64,000 nt of DNA from Elysia chlorotica (taxonomy: Eukaryota; Mollusca; Gastropoda; Plakobranchidae), in the NCBI GenBank assembly GCA_003991915.1, contig RQTK01000181.1:144800-208799 (forward strand), in the 5' to 3' direction. Each line of letters starts with the position of its first letter. The first letter of the stretch is position 1. This document shows, piece after piece, positions 62,935 to 64,000 of this stretch. The notes below the pieces were generated by a model. That model was not told where the DNA came from and searched no databases. It saw only the letters and a list, made by a program, of their open reading frames with translations. The translations under genes and the position numbers were made by a program.

Positions 62935-63055
62935 GCTCTTGTGCTAACGCATCTTTGTCTTGATCTGCATACCTTCCATTAAAATAAAAAAATCAAAGCT
63001 TGTATCTTTTATACATCTTTTAAAAAATTCCCCTAAATTGTGCGCACACAAGGGA
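62935..63055. repeat. Diverged copy of the 5702-5942 repeat
   Basis: GCTCTTGTG..GCATCTTTG, AATCAAAGCTTGTATCTTTT and AAATTCCCCTAAATTGTGCG align in order with the SLC26 intron units, in the same orientation. It lies in the probable 3' untranslated region of the minus-strand gene. Confidence 0.6.
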
Positions 63056-63145
63056 TTTGAAAAGGTTGAAGACATTTAACAAAGTACAATGGTGACTCCT
63101 TTTACTTTTCTAAGAACAAAGTCTTGTGTTGAGAATCACTGAGAC

Positions 63146-64000
63146 TTATCTCCTCATGTAGTCCACCCCGCTGGTGAGGCGTGTCTCGGGCTCCTCCTGC
63201 CGGCCCGAGCCCTGCGTGCTGGGGTGCGAGGCCGCGCTGAGCTGGTCCAGGGGCGTGTAGCCTCTCTGGACCAGGTACGAGTAGACAGGCGGCTCCGTGG
63301 GTTGAACTTGGTTGGGAGGGGGAGGCCTCAACGCCGGCTGATGACGTTCTGTCTGGGGTGGATACTGAGGGGGTGGGTACCCGGGCATCATCTGGATGGG
63401 TGCTGCCATCATGGGCACAAACTGGCCTGGAGCACCATAGGGCATATGCCCCATGGCAACTGGACCAGGATGATGGGGAGGGTGAGGATGATGTCGGGGC
63501 TGCTGCTGTCGAGAGTGCCTCGTGGAGGTGCTTTCAGTTTCGCTGGCGTTGCTAGAGCCTCTTCTCGTTTTGCCCCGAGATTTCAGAGGCTTAGGTGGAG
63601 GTTTTCTCGCCCTGGCCCCCTTATCTCTATCACGACGCCTTCTCCTCCGCGATGAAGAGCTTTCACTTCCACTACTACCACTGCCGCTCTCAGACTCGCT
63701 CTCGGATTTGGATCTTGAGGATCGTGATGATTGTGAACTTGCCTCTTCTGAAGACAAAGACTTCTTGGCCACAGAGGCATCGCTGCTGTACTCCTCTTCA
63801 GACGAGCGCCGAGACTCGTCATCACTGACAGCCTCTGCATAGGACGGAGGTCTGCTGCTACGGGTGTCACTGCGTCGATTAATGGCGCGGCGACGAGGGG
63901 TGATGACTTTCTCTTCAAAATGGTCAGGATGATCCTCCTCTCGGTGTGCGTATGAAAGGTTGGTGGTAGCATAGCGGGGCCTTGCTCCTCCTTCCTTCTC
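63146..64000 (-). CDS. Unrecognised protein, C-terminal 284 residues (partial)
   Basis: An open frame runs without a stop from the window edge to a TAA. No splice acceptor is needed within the window. Seen, from the N-terminal side: a charged stretch (HREEDHPDHFEEK), TPRRRAINRRSDTRSSRPPSY, then an acidic Ser-rich run (SDDESRRSSEEEYSSD). An SR/SE-rich tract and a run of six arginines follow, then a Pro/His/Met-rich segment (PRHHPHPPHHPGPVAMGHMP). The end reads PPVYSYLVQRGYTPLDQL and finally SGVDYMRR. Two PPxY motifs (PPSY and PPVY) could bind WW domains. The composition suggests an intrinsically disordered tail, perhaps the cytoplasmic end of a membrane protein or a nuclear protein. I do not recognise the family. 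GC content is higher than in the surrounding DNA, as expected for coding sequence. Confidence 0.72.
   Translation of the reverse strand, partial: EKEGGARPRYATTNLSYAHREEDHPDHFEEKVITPRRRAINRRSDTRSSRPPSYAEAVSDDESRRSSEEEYSSDASVAKKSLSSEEASSQSSRSSRSKSESESESGSGSSGSESSSSRRRRRRDRDKGARARKPPPKPLKSRGKTRRGSSNASETESTSTRHSRQQQPRHHPHPPHHPGPVAMGHMPYGAPGQFVPMMAAPIQMMPGYPPPQYPPQTERHQPALRPPPPNQVQPTEPPVYSYLVQRGYTPLDQLSAASHPSTQGSGRQEEPETRLTSGVDYMRR

Larger units (their letters stand above)
57881..63145. other. Intergenic spacer between APEX2 and the last minus-strand gene
   Basis: 5.3 kb of AT-rich DNA without supportable coding exons. It contains interspersed repeats, SINE fragments and a local AATTGGAATGTTTACAT repeat near 61430-61640. 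The right end includes the probable 3' untranslated region of the minus-strand gene. Confidence 0.65.

Noticed and set aside
63224..63842. Plus-strand frames over the last gene
   Set aside because: Antisense shadows of the Ser/Arg/Pro-rich minus-strand exon, with no coherent composition or motif.

Overview
The window is animal nuclear DNA: AT-rich, with long intergenic spacers, many short exons bounded by GT..AG introns, AATAAA signals, microsatellites and tRNA-derived SINE copies. The proteins are metazoan. The lack of vertebrate-type HCF repeats, the short introns and the scattered TAGATCTA-rich clusters suggest a lophotrochozoan, probably a gastropod mollusc. The species assignment is inference.

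Six protein genes are visible. (1) 540-9136 (+): the last eleven coding exons of an SLC26 anion exchanger (end of the membrane domain, STAS domain, acidic tail). Its upstream part lies outside the window. One exon is split by 363 bp that look like a local tandem duplication. (2) 17067-17948 (-): TMEM187, with an intronless coding region. (3) 18633-39329 (+): host cell factor HCFC1. My model has 24 coding exons and 1652 residues, with Kelch domain, Fn3 domains and nuclear localisation signal. It has no vertebrate-type HCF-PRO repeats but carries a Taspase1-like QVDG site. (4) 46550-50540 (-): a seven-exon gene for a 218-residue secreted or membrane-tethered cysteine-rich protein I do not recognise. 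(5) 52301-57165 (+): APEX2, an AP endonuclease with two PIP boxes and a GRF zinc finger, 656 residues. (6) 63146-64000 (-): the 3' coding end of an unrecognised gene whose product has a Ser/Arg/Glu-rich and Pro/His-rich C-terminus.

TMEM187 and HCFC1 are divergent neighbours separated by 684 bp, as they are at human Xq28, so the pair seems anciently linked. Gene 4 and APEX2 form a second divergent pair with 1.76 kb between start codons. TAGATCTA-rich clusters lie in both divergent spacers, and YY1-like ATGGCGGC motifs cluster at the HCFC1 start and in its first intron.

The most unusual theme is tandem duplication across splice junctions. A 33-bp minisatellite is built from an SLC26 exon end plus its 5' splice site. 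An HCFC1 acceptor with its exon start is repeated six times. A 29-bp array directly follows another SLC26 donor, and an SLC26 exon is broken by a duplicated acceptor region. No prokaryotic, phage or CRISPR-like system is present. Exon boundaries were placed by eye from GT/AG sites, frame and protein family. The three complete multi-exon models each sum to a multiple of three.
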